33,831 nucleotides of DNA from Clostridiales bacterium (GTDB lineage: Bacteria; Bacillota; Clostridia; Christensenellales; Aristaeellaceae): positions 1-33,831 of the forward strand of contig SVGU01000024.1 of assembly GCA_015056155.1 (NCBI GenBank), written 5' to 3'. This document shows, one piece after another, positions 1 to 9,364 of the stretch. The notes beneath the pieces were generated by a model. The model had not been told where the DNA came from, did not search any database, and saw nothing but the letters and a program-made list of their open reading frames with translations. The translations under genes and the position numbers were made by a program. How positions within the stretch are numbered: the first letter of the stretch is position 1; every line of letters starts with the position of its first letter.

Positions 1-580
1 TCTCGCCGCCCCAGGGGGTCAGCTTGCCGCCGCGGAAGGCGGGATGCATCGTCAGGGGCAGCAGGGGCGTTTCCGCCGTCAGGGGCTTCTCGTAGCAGAA
101 GAAGGGCTTCTCCCGGTGGAAGAAGGTCACCTCACCCGCCTTGCGCATGCCGATGCGGCTGTAGAGCTTCTGCGCGGCGGCATTCTCGCAATAGGTATCG
201 ATGCGCAGCGCGTCGCAGCCCTGCTCCCGCAGCACCTCGCACACCGCCTCCACCGCCTGCGCGCCAAGACCCCTGCCCTGCTGATCGGGCGCGATAACCA
301 GACGGTGGAACGCGCCGGGCTTCACGCCGAAGAGCCAGTTCACGCCGGCGTACTCGGGGTCGAAATTCGTGTCGATGGTCACGGCGCACAGGAGCGCGTC
401 TTCCACGCGGGCGATGTAGAGCGTGCCTGCGTCCAGGCTCTCCTGCAGGAAGGTCTCGTTGGGGTATTCGCCCCAGCGCCACTGGCCATTGCCGGCGGCC
501 TGCATCGCGTTGCAGGCGGATTCATAGAGCGCGCAGACGGCACGGAAATCAGCAGGGGTAGCTTTGATAAGATGAAGCAT
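1..580 (-). CDS. GNAT acetyltransferase, apparently fused to a phosphomannose isomerase-like domain (3' end cut off)
   Basis: The gene starts at the ATG at 580-578, behind AGAAGGAGG, and stays open to the left edge, giving 193 visible codons. Residues 1 to about 165 look like a complete GNAT N-acetyltransferase: the acetyl-CoA loop reads QQGRGLG after the strand RLVIAPD, and NAAAQKLYSRIGMRKAG is the usual late motif 'NxxAxxLYxxxGF'. These enzymes transfer an acyl group from CoA to an amine; the substrate cannot be told. After the normal GNAT end (FFCYEK) the frame continues as PLTMHPAFRGGKLTPWGGE, which resembles the start of type I mannose-6-phosphate isomerases (PxFxxxxWGG). I infer a GNAT-ManA fusion, but only the first 25 or so residues of the second domain are visible. 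It follows the ABC exporter gene on the same strand, with two palindromic repeats between them and no clear promoter. Confidence 0.8.
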   Translation of the reverse strand, partial: MLHLIKATPADFRAVCALYESACNAMQAAGNGQWRWGEYPNETFLQESLDAGTLYIARVEDALLCAVTIDTNFDPEYAGVNWLFGVKPGAFHRLVIAPDQQGRGLGAQAVEAVCEVLREQGCDALRIDTYCENAAAQKLYSRIGMRKAGEVTFFHREKPFFCYEKPLTAETPLLPLTMHPAFRGGKLTPWGGE

Positions 581-630
581 GGGGGAGAGCCTCCTTCTGA
601 GAATGTGGAATGCAGAATGGAATCATCCTT

Positions 631-664
631 GCAGGGGCGGCTGATAGCCGCCCCTACGGAATGC
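631..664. repeat. Palindromic repeat family 1, copy A
   Basis: The 34-base element has the stem GGGGCGGCT / AGCCGCCCC around a 3-base loop and ends in CCTACGGAATGC. The same right flank occurs in copy B at 695-728, while the stem differs. It lies between the ABC exporter and the acetyltransferase gene. Confidence 0.75.
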
Positions 665-694
665 ATGGGCAATCCGTGCCGCTTCCTTTAACGG

Positions 695-728
695 TGCAAG
701 GCGAGCAATGCTCGCCCCTACGGAATGC
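695..728. repeat. Palindromic repeat family 1, copy B
   Basis: Shares the flank CCCCTACGGAATGC with the copy at 631-664, but its stem is GGCGAGCA / TGCTCGCC. The stem sequence has changed while self-complementarity is kept. It may also act as a weak terminator or RNA-end stabiliser after the ABC exporter, whose stop is at 756. Confidence 0.7.
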
Positions 729-755
729 CGGGAGCGGGCCGATGGGCCTATGCGT

Positions 756-2528
756 TTACCTGTCCGTAGTATACATGGCATACAGCCCGGCGTAAATCCC
801 GCCTTTTTTGATCAGCGTCTCGTGGTCGCCCATCTCCTCCACGCCGTTCTCGGTCAGCACCCAGATGACGTCCGCGCCCTTGATGGTGGTCAGGCGGTGG
901 GCGATGGTGAAGACGGTGCGGCCCTTGGCGAGCTTCTCCAGGCTCTGCTGCACGATGTGCTCCGACTCGTTGTCCAGCGCGGAGGTCGCCTCGTCCAGCA
1001 CCAGGATGGGCGGGTTCTTCAGGAACACGCGGGCAATGGAAATGCGCTGCTTCTGGCCGCCGGAGAGGCGCACGCCGCGCTCGCCGACATAGGTGTCGTA
1101 GCCGTCGGGCAAGGCGGAGATGAACTCATGCGCACCAGCCAGCTTCGCCGCCTCGATCACGTCCTCCGGGGACGCGCCGGGCTTGCCGTAGAGGATGTTC
1201 TCCATCACCGTGCCGGCAAAGAGGTACACATCCTGCTGCACCACGCCGATGGCCTCGCGCAGGCTCTTCTGCGTCAGGGTGCGGATGTCCTGCCCGTCGA
1301 TGAGGATGCGGCCGCCGGTCACGTCGTAGAAGCGGGGCAGCAGGTTGCACAGGGTCGTCTTGCCGGCTCCGCTGGGGCCTACCAGCGCGATGGACTGGCC
1401 CGGGGTGACGTGCAGGTTCAGCCCGTGCAGCACCTCGGTCTCGTCGTCGCCGTAATGGAAGGAAACGTCCTCAAAGGTGACCTCGCCCTTCACGCCCGTC
1501 AGCGTCTTCGCGTCCGGCGCGTCCAGGATGTCGATGGGCGCGTCCAGCACCTCGAAGAAGCGGTCGATGCCCGTCATGCCCTGCTGGAACTGCTCGGTGA
1601 ATTCAACGATGCGGCGGATGGAGTTCAGCAGCACCGTCGCATACAGCAGATACGCCGTGAAGTCCGCGATGGACAGCACCTCCGGGCCCTGCGCCATCAG
1701 CAGCGCGCCCGCGCAGACCAGCACGATGTACATCAGGCCGTCAAAGATGCGGTTGGAGGTGCCGAACTGGGCCATGACCTTATAAGACTCAGCTTTCAGA
1801 TCCAGGAATCGAAGATTCCCCTTGCGGAACTTCTCCTCCTCGATGTCCTCGTTGGCGAAGGACTTCACCACGCGCACGCCCAGCAGGCTGTCCTCCACCT
1901 GCGCGTTGATCTCGCCCACCTGCTTGTTGCGCTCCTTGAAGATGGTGCGCATCTTGCTGTTGAAGTGCTTGGCGAAAACCAGCATGAAGGGCAGCACCGC
2001 GAACATCAGCAGCGTCAGCGGCAGGTTCTTCGTGCACAGGACGGTAAAGGACACGATGATCTTCACGCCCGCGATCAGGAACTCCTCCGGGCAGTGGTGC
2101 GCGAACTCCGTCACCTGGAACAGGTCGGAGGTGATGCGCGCCATAATTTGCCCCACCTTCGCCTCCGAGTAGTACCCGAAGGACAGCTTCTGCAGGTGGT
2201 GGAACAGGTCGCCGCGCATGTCCGTTTCCATCTTCGAGCCCATGATGTGGCCCACGGACTGCATGAAGTAATTCGCCGCCGCATCAATGACGCGCAGCAG
2301 GATATACACGCCGCCCAGCGTCAGCACGAAGGGCACCGTCAGGCTCGTATAATCCGCATCGGCGCGCCCGGTGATCTCCGACACGATCATCGGCAGCACC
2401 AGCTCGCACACCGTGGTCAGCAGCGCACAGAGCAGGTCGAAGACGAGGGTCTTCTTATGCTTGCTGAAGTAAGGCATGAAACGCCGGATCAGCGTTCCGG
2501 TTGACAGGGTCCTTGCTTCCTTTTCCAT
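756..2528 (-). CDS. ABC exporter, fused permease and ATPase (MsbA/multidrug type)
   Basis: The 590-residue half-transporter has an N-terminal membrane domain (about residues 20-310, five to six hydrophobic spans) and a C-terminal nucleotide-binding domain. Walker A is ALVGPSGAGKTT near residue 385, the ABC signature is LSGGQKQR near residue 490, and Walker B with its catalytic Glu follows as ILVLDEATSALD. The size and order match type IV ABC exporters, which work as homo- or heterodimers and move lipids, drugs or peptides outward. A second half-transporter is not adjacent, so a homodimer is simplest. I chose the ATG at 2528 (MEKEAR) because AGGAG lies just upstream; an in-frame ATG at 2546 is possible. 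A consensus-like promoter sits at 2560-2588. The substrate is unknown. Confidence 0.93.
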   Translation of the reverse strand: MEKEARTLSTGTLIRRFMPYFSKHKKTLVFDLLCALLTTVCELVLPMIVSEITGRADADYTSLTVPFVLTLGGVYILLRVIDAAANYFMQSVGHIMGSKMETDMRGDLFHHLQKLSFGYYSEAKVGQIMARITSDLFQVTEFAHHCPEEFLIAGVKIIVSFTVLCTKNLPLTLLMFAVLPFMLVFAKHFNSKMRTIFKERNKQVGEINAQVEDSLLGVRVVKSFANEDIEEEKFRKGNLRFLDLKAESYKVMAQFGTSNRIFDGLMYIVLVCAGALLMAQGPEVLSIADFTAYLLYATVLLNSIRRIVEFTEQFQQGMTGIDRFFEVLDAPIDILDAPDAKTLTGVKGEVTFEDVSFHYGDDETEVLHGLNLHVTPGQSIALVGPSGAGKTTLCNLLPRFYDVTGGRILIDGQDIRTLTQKSLREAIGVVQQDVYLFAGTVMENILYGKPGASPEDVIEAAKLAGAHEFISALPDGYDTYVGERGVRLSGGQKQRISIARVFLKNPPILVLDEATSALDNESEHIVQQSLEKLAKGRTVFTIAHRLTTIKGADVIWVLTENGVEEMGDHETLIKKGGIYAGLYAMYTTDR

Positions 2529-2559
2529 CGTATTTCTCCTGTTCATTTGATCAGGTGCT

Positions 2560-2588
2560 ATTGTACCACTTTTATCGCCGCAGGGCAA
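2560..2588 (-). promoter_or_regulatory. Sigma-A promoter of the ABC exporter
   Basis: On the minus strand TTGCCC (2588-2583) and TACAAT (2565-2560) are separated by 17 bp, about 32 bp upstream of the chosen start. The position supports the start at 2528 rather than a longer form. Confidence 0.75.
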
Positions 2589-2636
2589 GGGCGCGCCGGC
2601 ATTTCGCCCACCGGGACACCCTCCCCGGAGCGCTCC

Positions 2637-2972
2637 TCACCCGGCGCTCTCCCGGCGCATAAACGTCTCCAGATCGACGTCATGGTGATACTTGGCCGAC
2701 GCCTTCCGGTCCTTGCTGATGATCGTTTCGCTCAGGTCGATCCCGTTCACCGCCGCGATGGCGACCGCATAATGGACGACGTCCGCCAGCTCCTTGGCCA
2801 GATCGGACTGCATGTCCTCGCCGCTTGCCGCCTTCGCGCCCGAACGCATATTCAGGATCTCCGCCACCTCGCCGATCTCCTCGATCAGCTTCATGAACAG
2901 CCCCTGTTCATTCCCCTGCCTTCCATACAGGTGAAACAGGTATGCCTCCAGGGTCTTGATCGTCAGATCCAT
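2637..2972 (-). CDS. MazG-like nucleotide pyrophosphohydrolase
   Basis: This 111-residue protein has the all-helical MazG/dUTPase layout: the metal-binding signature EEIGEVAE near residue 31, followed by ELADVVHY near residue 60, matching the EExxE...ExxD pattern that holds Mg2+ for hydrolysis of (d)NTPs to monophosphates. The length fits single-domain MazG-like house-cleaning enzymes rather than the two-domain E. coli MazG. The start at 2972 has GGAGG about 9 bases upstream. The gene stands alone on the minus strand, 108 bp upstream of the exporter start, and a long repeat-filled stretch separates it from ispG. I see no strong promoter upstream. The preferred nucleotide cannot be read from the sequence. 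Confidence 0.85.
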   Translation of the reverse strand: MDLTIKTLEAYLFHLYGRQGNEQGLFMKLIEEIGEVAEILNMRSGAKAASGEDMQSDLAKELADVVHYAVAIAAVNGIDLSETIISKDRKASAKYHHDVDLETFMRRESAG

Positions 2973-3134
2973 CTCTGTATCCTCCTTCGTTTCGGGTGTT
3001 CTCTTCTGCCGTCCCGCGCGCAGCCTGCATGCAGCGCCCTGCGAATGCTGTATAAAGCTGCAAGCCAGACGCTTTGTCCGGCTTGCGGGGGTGACTGGTT
3101 TTTGTTTCTTGCGGGAGGGATTGGGGCGTTTGTG

Positions 3135-3480
3135 CCGCTTCCTTTTTTGGGGGACGCAGGCTGTTTCTACGAATCCTTTGGATTCGTGAAAGGCGCGTGC
3201 TTGTTTGCGCCTGCGGGCGCAGGGGCTGCCAGCCGGGCTCCGGTCTCCGACGGGGAGGGGCGCCGCAGCTCTGCACCCTGCAAGGGGTTTCACCCCTTGA
3301 CCCGTTTTTCCGCTTCCTTGGGGGATGTGTGAACTGTTTGATCGATCCGGAGGATCGATCAAAGGCGTAAAGGGGCTGTGCGCCTGCGGGCGCAGGGGTC
3401 TCCGACGGGCAGGGCCTCCGCGGCCCTGCACCCCGCAAGGGGTTTCACCCCTTGACCCGTTTTTTCCGCTTCCTTGGGGG
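3135..3480. repeat. Palindromic repeat family 2, two tandem units in the 512-bp mazG-like/ispG gap
   Basis: Two units of about 174 and 156 bp begin at 3135 and 3309. Each has CCGCTTCCTT plus a G run, a perfect hairpin, AAAGGCG, the palindrome GCGCCTGCGGGCGC (3207 and 3380), a CTCCGACGGG block, and AAGGGGTTTCACCCCTT followed by GACCCGTTTT. The first hairpin differs between units: ACGAATCC/GGATTCGT (3169-3187) against TTTGATCGATCC/GGATCGATCAAA (3337-3363). A third partial edge ends at 3480. No reading frame here looks like a protein. In 2973-3134 I see only the ribosome site of the MazG-like gene. Confidence 0.8.
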
Positions 3481-3484
3481 TGTC

Positions 3485-4546
3485 TTAACCCCGCTTGAGG
3501 TCGGCAATGCGGCGGGCGGTGCGGATCAGCTCCTCCGCCAGATTGTCCTCCACCTTGATCGGCTCCTGTCCCTTGATAAACAGCACGCCGCCCTTCTTGC
3601 CGCCAGCCATGCCCACATCCGCTTCCCGCGCTTCACCCGGGCCGTTCACCACGCATCCCATCACCGCAACCTTCAGCGGCACCGTGATGTCCTTCAGCTC
3701 CTCCTCCACCCGCGCGGCAATGCCCGCCACGTCGATGCAGGTCCGGCCGCAGGTCGGGCAGCTCACCAGCTGAACACCCTGGGTCCGCAGGTTCAGCGCG
3801 CGCAGGATGTCCCACGCCGCCTTGCCCTCCGGGATGGGCGAGCCGGTCAGGCTCACGCGGATGGTGTTGCCGATGCCCTGTGCCAGCAGCGCGCCGATGC
3901 CGATGGCGCTCTTGATCGTCCCCTGCCCGGGCAGTCCGGCCTCCGTCACGCCCACGTGCAGCGGATAATCGCACTTCTGCGCCGCCAGCTGGTAGGTGTC
4001 GATGGTCAGGCGGACGTCGCTGGCCTTCATGGACAGCACGATATCCTCAAAGCCGACCTTCTCCAGCATCCGGGCGTGGTTCAGGGCGCTCTCCACCAGA
4101 CCCTCGGCGCAGGGGCCGCCGTACTTGTGCAGGATCTCCTTCTCGATGGAGCCGGTGTTCACGCCGATGCGGATCGGGATATGATGCGCCTTTGCCGCCG
4201 CCGCCAGCTCGCGGACGTTCTGCTCGCCGCCGATGTTGCCGGGGTTGATGCGCAGCTTGTGGATGCCGTTTTCCGCCGCCGCGATGGCCAGGCGGTGATT
4301 GAAATGGATATCCGCCACCAGCGGCACCGGGGAGCCGTCCACCAGCGTGCGGACAGCCTTTGCGCAGTCCTCGTCATAGACGGAGCAGCGGACGATATCG
4401 CAGCCCGCCTCCGCCAGCGCGCGGATCTGCGCAAGGGTCGCCTGCGCGTCGCGGGTATCGGTGTTGGTCATCGACTGCACCCAGACCGGGTTCTTTCCGC
4501 CCAGGGTCAGGGCGCCGAGCTTCACTTCACGGGTCATATAGCTCAT
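3485..4546 (-). CDS. ispG: 4-hydroxy-3-methylbut-2-enyl diphosphate synthase (IspG/GcpE)
   Basis: The 353-residue protein carries out the penultimate step of the MEP isoprenoid pathway, reducing methylerythritol cyclodiphosphate to HMBPP with a [4Fe-4S] cluster. The N-terminal TIM-barrel start is clear (VWVQSMTNTDTRD). The C-terminal cluster domain has Cys263 and Cys266 in CPTCGRTC, and Cys298 and Glu305 in GCVVNGPGE. Their spacing equals that of E. coli Cys270, Cys273, Cys305 and Glu312, so all four cluster ligands are present. I chose the ATG at 4546 (MSYMTREV) because GGAGG lies 9-10 bases upstream; an ATG at 4564 would place that site inside the gene. Other MEP genes, often next door in Bacillota, are not adjacent here. 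A terminator-like hairpin lies upstream, so the gene may use an unrecognised promoter or read-through. Confidence 0.96.
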   Translation of the reverse strand: MSYMTREVKLGALTLGGKNPVWVQSMTNTDTRDAQATLAQIRALAEAGCDIVRCSVYDEDCAKAVRTLVDGSPVPLVADIHFNHRLAIAAAENGIHKLRINPGNIGGEQNVRELAAAAKAHHIPIRIGVNTGSIEKEILHKYGGPCAEGLVESALNHARMLEKVGFEDIVLSMKASDVRLTIDTYQLAAQKCDYPLHVGVTEAGLPGQGTIKSAIGIGALLAQGIGNTIRVSLTGSPIPEGKAAWDILRALNLRTQGVQLVSCPTCGRTCIDVAGIAARVEEELKDITVPLKVAVMGCVVNGPGEAREADVGMAGGKKGGVLFIKGQEPIKVEDNLAEELIRTARRIADLKRG

Positions 4547-4579
4547 GGGAATACCTCCATGCATGCGGCGTCGTTTACA

Positions 4580-4614
4580 GGAAAGGCGGCCTTCCCCGCT
4601 TGGAGAAAGCCGCC
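4580..4614 (-). terminator. Probable terminator of the secreted-protein gene
   Basis: On the minus strand GGCGGCTTTCTCC and GGGGAAGGCCGCC pair around AAGC and are followed by TTTCCTGT. It lies 26 bp past the stop at 4640 and upstream of ispG. The T tract is short, so termination may be partial. Confidence 0.55.
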
Positions 4615-4639
4615 CGAGGCAACAGGTCAGATCAGGTCA

Positions 4640-5269
4640 TTACAGACCGAAGGTGTTGGGAACGGGAGTGATGACGGGGGCGGCCTCGTTCAGCGCGTTC
4701 ACCCAGTCGATGTCAACGTTGACATAGTGCAGGAACAGGGCGTCGTCATGGCCGGCGATGGCGATGGCAGAATCCGCCGCGGGCAGCCAGTAGCAGTAGA
4801 GCTGATCGTAGTTGATGGAGAAGTCGAAGCCGCTGGTGGGCTTGCCGTCCAGGATCGCCTCGTAGGCGGTGAGCAGCTTGGGGTCGGCCTCGGCGTTCAT
4901 GTCAGCCGCCTCGCCGTAGGCATAGGCCAGCGCGTTGCTCAGGTCGGTCACGGTCTGGGGCACCTTGAAGTCCAGGTGGTTCCAGCCGCGGTCCAGCAGG
5001 ATCTCGGACTGGGCCAGGCCGCCGTCCACGAACCAGTAGGTGATCGTGCAGTTGTAGCTGCTGACGGTCATGTTCTCGAAAACAGCCTTGGTGATGTGGT
5101 AGGTATACTCCTCGGTGCTGGCAGGCTGCACGCCCTCGACCGCGATGAGCTCTTCCAGGGTCATGCCCCAGTGGAGGCCGCCGCGGAAGGAGAAGGACGA
5201 CTCAGCGAAGGCAGCGCTGCCGGCGAGCAGCATCATCAGGACGAGAAGAACGGAAACGAGCTTCTTCAT
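4640..5269 (-). CDS. Secreted protein of unknown function
   Basis: The 209-residue product has a textbook signal peptide (MKKLVSVLLVLMMLLAGSAAFA, cleavage likely after AFA near residue 22) and no lipobox Cys. The mature part starts SSFSFRGGLHWGMTLEEL, a pattern common in small exported proteins that begin with a 'GxxWGMSxxEV' motif. The rest is acidic and aromatic-rich with no catalytic motif I recognise. The start at 5269 follows AGGAGG by 7 bases and a good promoter lies at 5319-5347. It appears to be a single-gene unit ending at the hairpin at 4580-4614. I infer export to the cell surface or medium; the function is unknown. Confidence 0.85.
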   Translation of the reverse strand: MKKLVSVLLVLMMLLAGSAAFAESSFSFRGGLHWGMTLEELIAVEGVQPASTEEYTYHITKAVFENMTVSSYNCTITYWFVDGGLAQSEILLDRGWNHLDFKVPQTVTDLSNALAYAYGEAADMNAEADPKLLTAYEAILDGKPTSGFDFSINYDQLYCYWLPAADSAIAIAGHDDALFLHYVNVDIDWVNALNEAAPVITPVPNTFGL

Positions 5270-5318
5270 GGTTATTCCTCCTGTGCTTTATCTGGCGTAC
5301 CAGAAATCTGTCAGCAGC

Positions 5319-5347
5319 ATTATACCATAACCCCCGTCTCCGGGCAA
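5319..5347 (-). promoter_or_regulatory. Sigma-A promoter of the secreted-protein gene
   Basis: TTGCCC (5347-5342), a 17-bp spacer and TATAAT (5324-5319) lie on the minus strand, 50 bp upstream of the start codon. Confidence 0.82.
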
Positions 5348-5371
5348 GCACTTTCGCAGCGTATCGCCGGA

Positions 5372-7156
<1,785 letters not shown>

Positions 7157-7207
7157 AAAAATCTGGTCCTTTCGGAAAATGGCTCAGGAAAAATAATGAT
7201 CAAACAA

Positions 7208-7602
7208 GGCGAAGCCCCCTTGAACGCTGCAAGTCAACTCCAGCGCGGGGCGTCTGTCACGCCCGTGCGACGCTCAACACTGCCTTACAAACACGCGACT
7301 CAGCCCCCAACCGAAGGCGCTCAGCCCCATCGCGCGAAATCGGGGGCGAAGCCCCCCTTGAACGCTGCAAGTCAACTCCAGCGCGGCTCGCCTGTCGCGA
7401 GCCGTGCCCGCGCGGGGCGTCTGTCACGCCCCGTGCGACGCTCAACCATGCCAAACAAACTCGCGACTCAGCCCCCAACCGAAGGCACTCAACCCCTTCG
7501 CGCGAAAACGGGGGCGAAGCCCCCCCGTGCGACGCTCAACGCTGCCTTACAAACACGCGACTCAGCCCATGCCCGAAGGCGCTCAACCCCTTCGCGCGAA
7601 AA
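7208..7602. repeat. Palindromic repeat family 3, three tandem units between the J-domain gene and dnaK
   Basis: The 457-bp gap holds three related units starting at 7208, 7342 and 7510. Shared blocks are the stem GGGGGCGAAGCCCCC, CTTGAACGCTGCAAGTCAAC (units 1 and 2), GTGCGACGCTCAAC (7264, 7433, 7527), ACTCAGCCC, and the palindrome CGCGCG near each end. Units 1 and 2 also carry a hairpin module GCGCGG-N5-CTGTC-N5-CCGTGC, present twice in unit 2 (7381-7407 and 7410-7436) with entirely different paired N5 arms. The array is transcribed, if at all, as spacer RNA between the two chaperone genes. No protein-like frame is present. Confidence 0.82.
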
Positions 7603-7613
7603 AAGACGAAGTC

Positions 7614-8447
7614 TTAGCAGCAGATGTAGCCGCTGCCGGGGCAGCAGAGCTGCATCATGCAGCAGAGGTAGCAGAGCATGTTGGGGTCGAAGATGCTGCG
7701 GGTGTAGCCCTGGCCGTTGGCGGTGTAGGTCTGGCCGGCCTGGCGGTACTGGTTGAGGAGGGCGCGGTAGGTGCCGTTGTTGGGGTCCATCTGGCAGGCA
7801 CGGGTCATGTGCTCGGTCGCCTGGATGGTGTTGCCCGCGCCGTGGTTGGCCACGCCGGAGAGATAGTACCAGCGGGCGTTGCGCTGGGCGCTGACGACGT
7901 TTTGAAGATGGGCCAGCGCCGACTGGTAGGAACGCTGCTGAATGTCGCGGATAGCCTGGCGCACCAGCTCCGGGTCGCCGGGCTGCTCGGTGGGCGGCGC
8001 GGCCTGATAGTTTTGATAGCCGCCGAATCCGAAAAGATCCTCGAAGCCGAAGCCGCCGAAATCGCTCTGCCAGCCGCCCCGGTTGTAGCCGCCCTGTCCG
8101 CCATATTGCTGATAGGGATTGCCCTGCTGGCGCTGCCCGTAGGGGTTGTAGCCGCCGGACTGCCCATAGGAACCGGACTGTCCGTAGGAACCGGACTGCC
8201 CGTAGGGATTGCCGCCGTAGGGATTGCTTCCGTAGGGATTCTGCTGCTGCTGACGGCGGGCGTACTTCTCCGGGTTCATGAGCATGTCATACGCCTCGTT
8301 CAGCTCGTTCATCTTGCGGGCGGCGTCGGGGTCGCCCGGATGCAGGTCGGGATGGCACTCCTTCGCCTTGCGGCGATAGGCGCGCTTGATCTCGTCCTGC
8401 GTGGCGTTTTCAGACACGCCCAGCAGCTGATGGGGATTGGTCACCAC
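7614..8447 (-). CDS. J-domain protein with YG-rich linker, TPR-like region and Cys-rich tail
   Basis: The 277-residue protein has an N-terminal J domain (residues 4-62) with the HPD triad at 32-34, which stimulates Hsp70 ATPase. Residues 68-125 are a low-complexity Gln/Tyr/Gly/Asn stretch built on NPYG and SGSYGQ repeats. Residues 155-240 are helical and TPR-like (a repeat of the form ALAHLQNVV...AT EHMTRACQMDP). The last 20 residues contain seven cysteines in a hydrophobic setting. DnaJ-type zinc-finger and CTD domains are missing, so this is a class III J protein. The start is a GTG at 8447 with AAAGGAGGT 8 bases upstream; it overlaps the end of the DUF5685 gene by 38 bp, implying translational coupling. 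It very likely partners the DnaK encoded downstream. Confidence 0.9.
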   Translation of the reverse strand: MVTNPHQLLGVSENATQDEIKRAYRRKAKECHPDLHPGDPDAARKMNELNEAYDMLMNPEKYARRQQQQNPYGSNPYGGNPYGQSGSYGQSGSYGQSGGYNPYGQRQQGNPYQQYGGQGGYNRGGWQSDFGGFGFEDLFGFGGYQNYQAAPPTEQPGDPELVRQAIRDIQQRSYQSALAHLQNVVSAQRNARWYYLSGVANHGAGNTIQATEHMTRACQMDPNNGTYRALLNQYRQAGQTYTANGQGYTRSIFDPNMLCYLCCMMQLCCPGSGYICC

Positions 8448-9360
8448 GGCCGTCCACCTCCTTTCCCGGGCCCGCGCAGGCTTCCTCGCCGCCTGCTGCC
8501 AGCCCTTCTTCCCGTTCCTCGTTCTTCATGCCGGAATCGCCGGCCTTCTTCTCCAGCCTGTGCAGATGCTCGTTGTAGCCCTGCCACAGACCGGAATACA
8601 GGATGTTGCGCAGGATCCCTTCATCCTCGACCAGCGGCAGACGCTCGAAGGCCACCGACGCGTCCCCCAGCAGGTTCTCGAGGATCCCGCGCATTTCCTC
8701 CGGCCGCTTGTCCATCAGGACGACCGGGTTGTAGCTGCCGGATTTGCGGTCCTTCTCCGCATCGCAGACCGCATCGAGCATGTAGATGAACCGGCCCAGC
8801 GAATACCCGAAGGCCCCCAGCGCTCCGGACCAGAAATCCTCCTGCATCACGAAAAGCGCCGCCATCAGCCGTCCGAAGCAGTTGGGCGCAGCGTCGGGCG
8901 TTTCGTCCCGGCGGCGCTCGATGTCCGCCTGCTCAGCCATCGCCTGCTCGATCGCCCCGCACTGCCGCGGCCACTGCGCCTTCACGGCCTCGTACCGCTT
9001 CCTCAGCAGCGCCGCAAAGGCCGCCGCCGGTACGCTGCGGTCGTCCTGCCAGTCGTCCCGGCACTTGTGGTACGTCAGGGCGATGGTCATGTCCGCCGCA
9101 TAATCGGTGACGGAGGACGTCGCCCATGGATGCGGTCTGCGCGGATGGGGCAGGCAGCGCCCCATGCCGGAATGCTCCTCCGGCTCGTACAGGGAGCCAA
9201 GGAACATCGTCAGGAACGTCAGGTCGAAGGTCAGCGCCATCCGGGCCAGCTGTCCGTGCCGCCGGCCCAGGGCGTGGCACAGCCCGCAGTAATGTGCCCG
9301 GTAGCGCTGCCGCTCCTGCTCGGTCAGGCTGTTCAGATCCGGTCGTACATAGCCGAACAT
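8410..9360 (-). CDS. DUF5685 family protein
   Basis: The 316-residue protein begins MFGYVRPDLNSLTEQERQRY and continues with HYCGLCHALGRRHGQ, the Cys-containing start typical of the DUF5685 family of Bacillota, as I remember it. The body is mainly helical with conserved-looking acidic and His residues (TYHKCRDDWQDD; LDAVCDAEKDRKSGSYNP), which could bind metal, but no reaction is known. The last 40 residues are Glu/Gly-rich and are encoded over the start of the J-domain gene, so they may be little constrained. The gene begins 4 bp after the stop of the zinc-ribbon gene and overlaps the next by 38 bp, a tight operon. Context links it to an Hsp70/J-protein pair; the role is unknown. Confidence 0.85.
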   Translation of the reverse strand: MFGYVRPDLNSLTEQERQRYRAHYCGLCHALGRRHGQLARMALTFDLTFLTMFLGSLYEPEEHSGMGRCLPHPRRPHPWATSSVTDYAADMTIALTYHKCRDDWQDDRSVPAAAFAALLRKRYEAVKAQWPRQCGAIEQAMAEQADIERRRDETPDAAPNCFGRLMAALFVMQEDFWSGALGAFGYSLGRFIYMLDAVCDAEKDRKSGSYNPVVLMDKRPEEMRGILENLLGDASVAFERLPLVEDEGILRNILYSGLWQGYNEHLHRLEKKAGDSGMKNEEREEGLAAGGEEACAGPGKEVDGRGDQSPSAAGRV

Positions 9361-9364
9361 GCCG

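Noticed and set aside
7157-7613. CIRCE/HrcA operator upstream of dnaK
   Set aside because: No TTAGCACTC-N9-GAGTGCTAA-like sequence was found. The palindromes present belong to repeat family 3.
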